DNA from: Antedon mediterranea | Lineage: Eukaryota; Echinodermata; Crinoidea; Comatulida; Antedonidae | Length of the DNA stretch: 64,000 nucleotides | NCBI RefSeq assembly: GCF_964355755.1 | Contig: NC_092676.1 | Location: forward strand, 19,326,288-19,390,287 | Direction: 5' to 3' | Shown here: positions 61,601-64,000 of the stretch, one piece after another | Position numbering within the stretch: position 1 is the first letter of the stretch | How the letters are laid out: every line of letters begins with the position of its first letter | Notes under the pieces: model-generated | Database searches by the model: none | What the model saw: only the letters and a program-made list of their open reading frames with translations | Told to the model about the DNA's origin: nothing | Position numbers and translations under genes: made by a program

Positions 61601-63292
61601 TATATATATATATATATATATGCATGATTTGTACAAAATGTCAAAACATTTTTAAAACTATTTTACAGAATGGTGTTGGACTCTCTGGATTTAATGACGC
61701 ATTCCTGCTGTATTCAAGTATACACTCCATTTTAAGAAGTAATTTTAAAGATGATCCATGCTACATTTATTTGGTAGAACTATTTGAAAAGGTATGTTGA
61801 AGAACACATCCCAAAGTCCCTGCGTTTTGTTTTAATATGTCTTAGCTGTAGTTTTGTCATGCATCTTCCTGTTATTGGAGATTTTGTAAATAGATTATAG
61901 TACCTGGGACTGGCCGGTAAAATGTTGTACATCATGATCAGTCCCAGTGTCGTGCTCTTTTGAAATTAGGTGCGGAAAATAGACAATTTTAAAGGCACAT
62001 TCACAGCCAAGAAGTCTTCAGAATAATAATCTTTTTGTGTGTAGTTTAATTCATTAAACATGTTGTTTAATTTCTTTCTTTTTTTTGTGTTTAAATAGGT
62101 GCTACAACAGACTACGATTGGTCAGTCGCTTGACCTTCTAACCTCACCGATTGGCAATACTGACCTGACTAGGTTTACCGAAGAAAGGTGAGGCAATGAG
62201 AAATTTGAGTAAAAGGTCATAGGCTATAGATAATTAGATACAGAAGAGAATTCAGAAGAAGGGTTGTTGTCTTGAGTTCAGAATTGTGTAAAGGGTTGGA
62301 GCAGAATGTACAACTGCAAAACAAAACTTCTAAATTTCAATTATATGTATTTTCAATATTATGTAACTCAGTCCTACCCAATTTCCAGAAATATGTGTTG
62401 GAAATTATACATTTACTGATAGCATAGAATTCAATATGTATAAAGAAAGTTTTTACAATATAGTTACAGCGCCCTCTATTTGCTGTAACAACCTTCTGAA
62501 CTAAAATGTAACATATCAATACAAAAGAAATTAATAAACAACATGTGGATGCTTGCATCAATCGATAAATAAACAATCTACTCCTTTGACTTATACTGTA
62601 CTTCATATTATGCTTCACTCTGAGCTTAGCACCAGGATGGCTCATGAAAAAGAATCTGTACTGTAGTATATGCATTACAATTTGAGTCATCTATTTATAA
62701 TGTTAGTTCTTCCAGAAGTTCTACAATTTCTTTCTGGCTGTTTTATTGTTTTTATTTAGCTTTTTGCTTCTATTATTTTTAGCTCTATTGAGATCCAGTC
62801 ACTGATATTCACAGCATTTGCCTTTGGATTTATATAAAGATATATATAATATAAAATTCCTTCACTTGCACTGGGCTAGTGTTTTCTGGCGGTTTTACCT
62901 TATCGTTTTTTATTTTGTATCTCCATTGAGATCCAGCCACTGATACCCACAGCATTGTCATTTTTTCAGTAATTTGCCTTTGGATTTATAATATAAAATG
63001 TCAACATTTTTATTATTTTTGTTTATGTTAAATCTAGATATGATGCCATTGTAAAGTGGAAAACAGGTTTCTACTCATTCTATATGCCAGTGGCACTTGC
63101 ATTATATCTTGTAAGTACACTTTATTAAAAACTTCCGTTTGCCATCTGAGGTAGATTTTAGGAAGTGGCTAAATGTATAACGAAAAATTTGGTATAAATA
63201 CATTGGTTTATTAGGTTGGGATCTGTGATGAACCAACACACAACCAAGCCAAAGAAATTCTTTTGAAGATGGGCCACTTTTTTCAAGTTCAG
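58644..63292 (+). CDS. FDPS: Farnesyl diphosphate synthase, first eight coding exons (3' end outside window)
   Basis: Condenses isopentenyl diphosphate with dimethylallyl and geranyl diphosphate to make farnesyl diphosphate, precursor of sterols, dolichol, ubiquinone and prenyl groups. Exons: 58644-58795, 58879-59050, 60627-60767, 61096-61176, 61669-61791, 62099-62187, 63038-63110, 63215-63292. All are GT-AG and in phase, encoding 303 residues. Landmarks: GGKMNR (116-121, isopentenyl diphosphate binding), first Asp-rich motif DDIMD (164-168), RRGKPCWY just after it, GQSLDL (231-236), [12 protein letters not shown] (259-270). The family's second Asp-rich motif should follow directly after the last residue here. 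The first 50-60 residues are Ser/Arg-rich and resemble a mitochondrial presequence, as in the long vertebrate isoform. An in-frame ATG also exists at 58,491, so the start is uncertain. Cys159, five residues before the Asp-rich motif, is unusual. Confidence 0.88.
60206..60541 (-). mobile_element. tRNA-derived SINE with 14-bp target duplication, FDPS intron 2
   Basis: The element (60220-60527, minus orientation) lies between two identical copies of TCATGCTGATTGAT (60206-60219 and 60528-60541). Its 5' head looks like a Leu/Ser-type tRNA: A box GTGGCCGAGCGGTTAAG (60519-60503) and B box GGTTCGAGGCT (60463-60453). The body of about 200 bp is GC-richer than the intron, and the 3' end is AT-rich. The perfect duplication implies a fairly recent insertion. 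Confidence 0.85.
60900..61010. repeat. Dispersed repeat fragment in FDPS intron 3
   Basis: CACCCTCTACTGTTTGGCTA and TTTCATAAA match the segment near 47,365 in the Diablo gene. Family unknown. Confidence 0.4.
61577..61622. repeat. TA microsatellite in FDPS intron 4
   Basis: Two runs of TATATA separated by TGCATATGAAAT. Confidence 0.8.
62779..62992 (+). mobile_element. Penelope-like repeat fragment, inverted and tandem relative to the 50.1-kb copy
   Basis: Carries the complement of the 50,110 repeat twice: a longer copy (about 62,865-62,992) and a shorter one (62,779-62,845), each with the phrase GAGATCCAG(T/C)CACTGATA. The hammerhead core seen at 50.2 kb is deleted here, reading GCACTGGGCTAGTGTTTTCT. 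The tandem arrangement fits the head-to-tail terminal repeats of Penelope-like elements. It lies in FDPS intron 6. Confidence 0.55.
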
Positions 63293-63329
63293 GTAAAGAA
63301 CAAATTAAATTATTTATTATATATTTACC

Positions 63330-64000
63330 CATGTAGACTTCCATATACTCCCATTCAGGCTGTCTACACAGAATTCCATACTCCCATTCAGATTGTCCTC
63401 ATAGACTCTCATTCAGACTGTATACATAGACTTCCACATGCACGCATTCAGACTGTCTAAATATACTTCCATATACACTCATTCAGACACTCTACATAGC
63501 CATTTCCGTATATCTATTTAGACTGTCTACATATACTTCCATATACACCCATTCAGACTGTCTACATAGACTTCCATATACACCCATTCAGACTGTCTAC
63601 ATATACTTCCATATACATGCATTCAGACTGCCTACATAGACTTCCATATACACGCATTCAGACTGCCTATATAGATTTCCATATACACACATTCAGACTG
63701 TCTACATAGACTTCCATATACACGCATTCAGAATGTCTAAATAGATTTCCATATAATCTAATTCAGACTGCCAATATAGACTTCAATATACCATAGAGAT
63801 ATTATAGTTCACTATAATATCTCTATGCATATACACACATTCAAACTGTCTACATAGACTTCCATATCCACCCATTCAGACTGTCTACATATACTTCTAT
63901 ATACAGTACACGCATTCAGACTGTCTACATATACTTCTATATCCACCCATTCAGACTGTCTACATAGACTTCCATATCCACCCATTCAGACTGTCTACAT
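63330..64000. repeat. Minisatellite with a period of about 36 bp in the FDPS intron after exon 8
   Basis: Many copies of ATTCAGACTGTCTACATAGA followed by CTTCCATATACACCC, with frequent substitutions and occasional extra bases. It continues past the window edge. Confidence 0.9.
63785..63834. mobile_element. Tiny palindromic insertion inside the minisatellite (36-bp palindrome)
   Basis: CATAGAGATATTATAG, loop TTCA, CTATAATATCTCTATG (63792-63827), flanked by AATATAC and CATATAC (six of seven bases equal). The outer bases CATRGAGRTAT are shared with the palindromes at 49,826 and 55,601. It interrupts an otherwise regular minisatellite. Confidence 0.5.

Noticed and set aside
62337-62690. 117-codon minus-strand frame in FDPS intron 6
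   Set aside because: It lies inside the intron of a well-supported gene on the other strand, and its composition is typical of random AT-rich DNA.

Overview
This is eukaryotic genomic DNA: AT-rich, with genes split by GT-AG introns, many dispersed repeats, and no bacterial-style operons. The three recognisable genes are animal genes: prenylcysteine oxidase, a Diablo/Smac homologue and farnesyl diphosphate synthase. Unique-sequence DNA is rich in the AGGCCTA word, which I associate with echinoderm and related deuterostome genomes. A marine invertebrate deuterostome is my best guess; the class cannot be fixed from this window.

Bases 1-39,937 form one head-to-tail tandem array of long repeat units. 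It has a partial unit at the left edge, then nine units of about 1.53-1.71 kb (family A, with a variant A' at units 5 and 9), then twenty-one units mostly of 1.15-1.22 kb (family B). Each unit begins CTAGA, a hairpin, then GGTTATCCGC. Many units end in one to four copies of a second hairpin whose arms are GGTTATCCGC / GCGGATAACC. These hairpin modules are separated by poly-A or GAT-repeat linkers. The head and tail motifs vary together between families. The array codes for no convincing protein. It looks like a satellite derived from a mobile element with paired structured ends, possibly a non-autonomous rolling-circle (Helentron-like) element.

Bases 40,160-41,030 hold four copies of an unrelated repeat of about 220 bp. 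A five-exon prenylcysteine oxidase gene follows on the minus strand (44,261-41,297). About 1 kb away, head to head, is a four-exon Diablo/Smac-like gene on the plus strand (45,231-47,973). Between 48 and 57.5 kb the DNA is mostly non-coding. It has a 113-bp minisatellite, miniature inverted-repeat elements, a Penelope-like repeat fragment with a hammerhead-like core, tiny palindromic insertions, and a possible two-exon 40-residue minus-strand gene. From 58,644 to the right edge lie the first eight coding exons of farnesyl diphosphate synthase. Its last exons, including the second Asp-rich motif, are outside the window.

Two of the genes sit at opposite ends of prenylation: farnesyl diphosphate synthase makes the farnesyl donor, and prenylcysteine oxidase breaks down farnesylcysteine. 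Nothing in the sequence shows that this proximity is functional.
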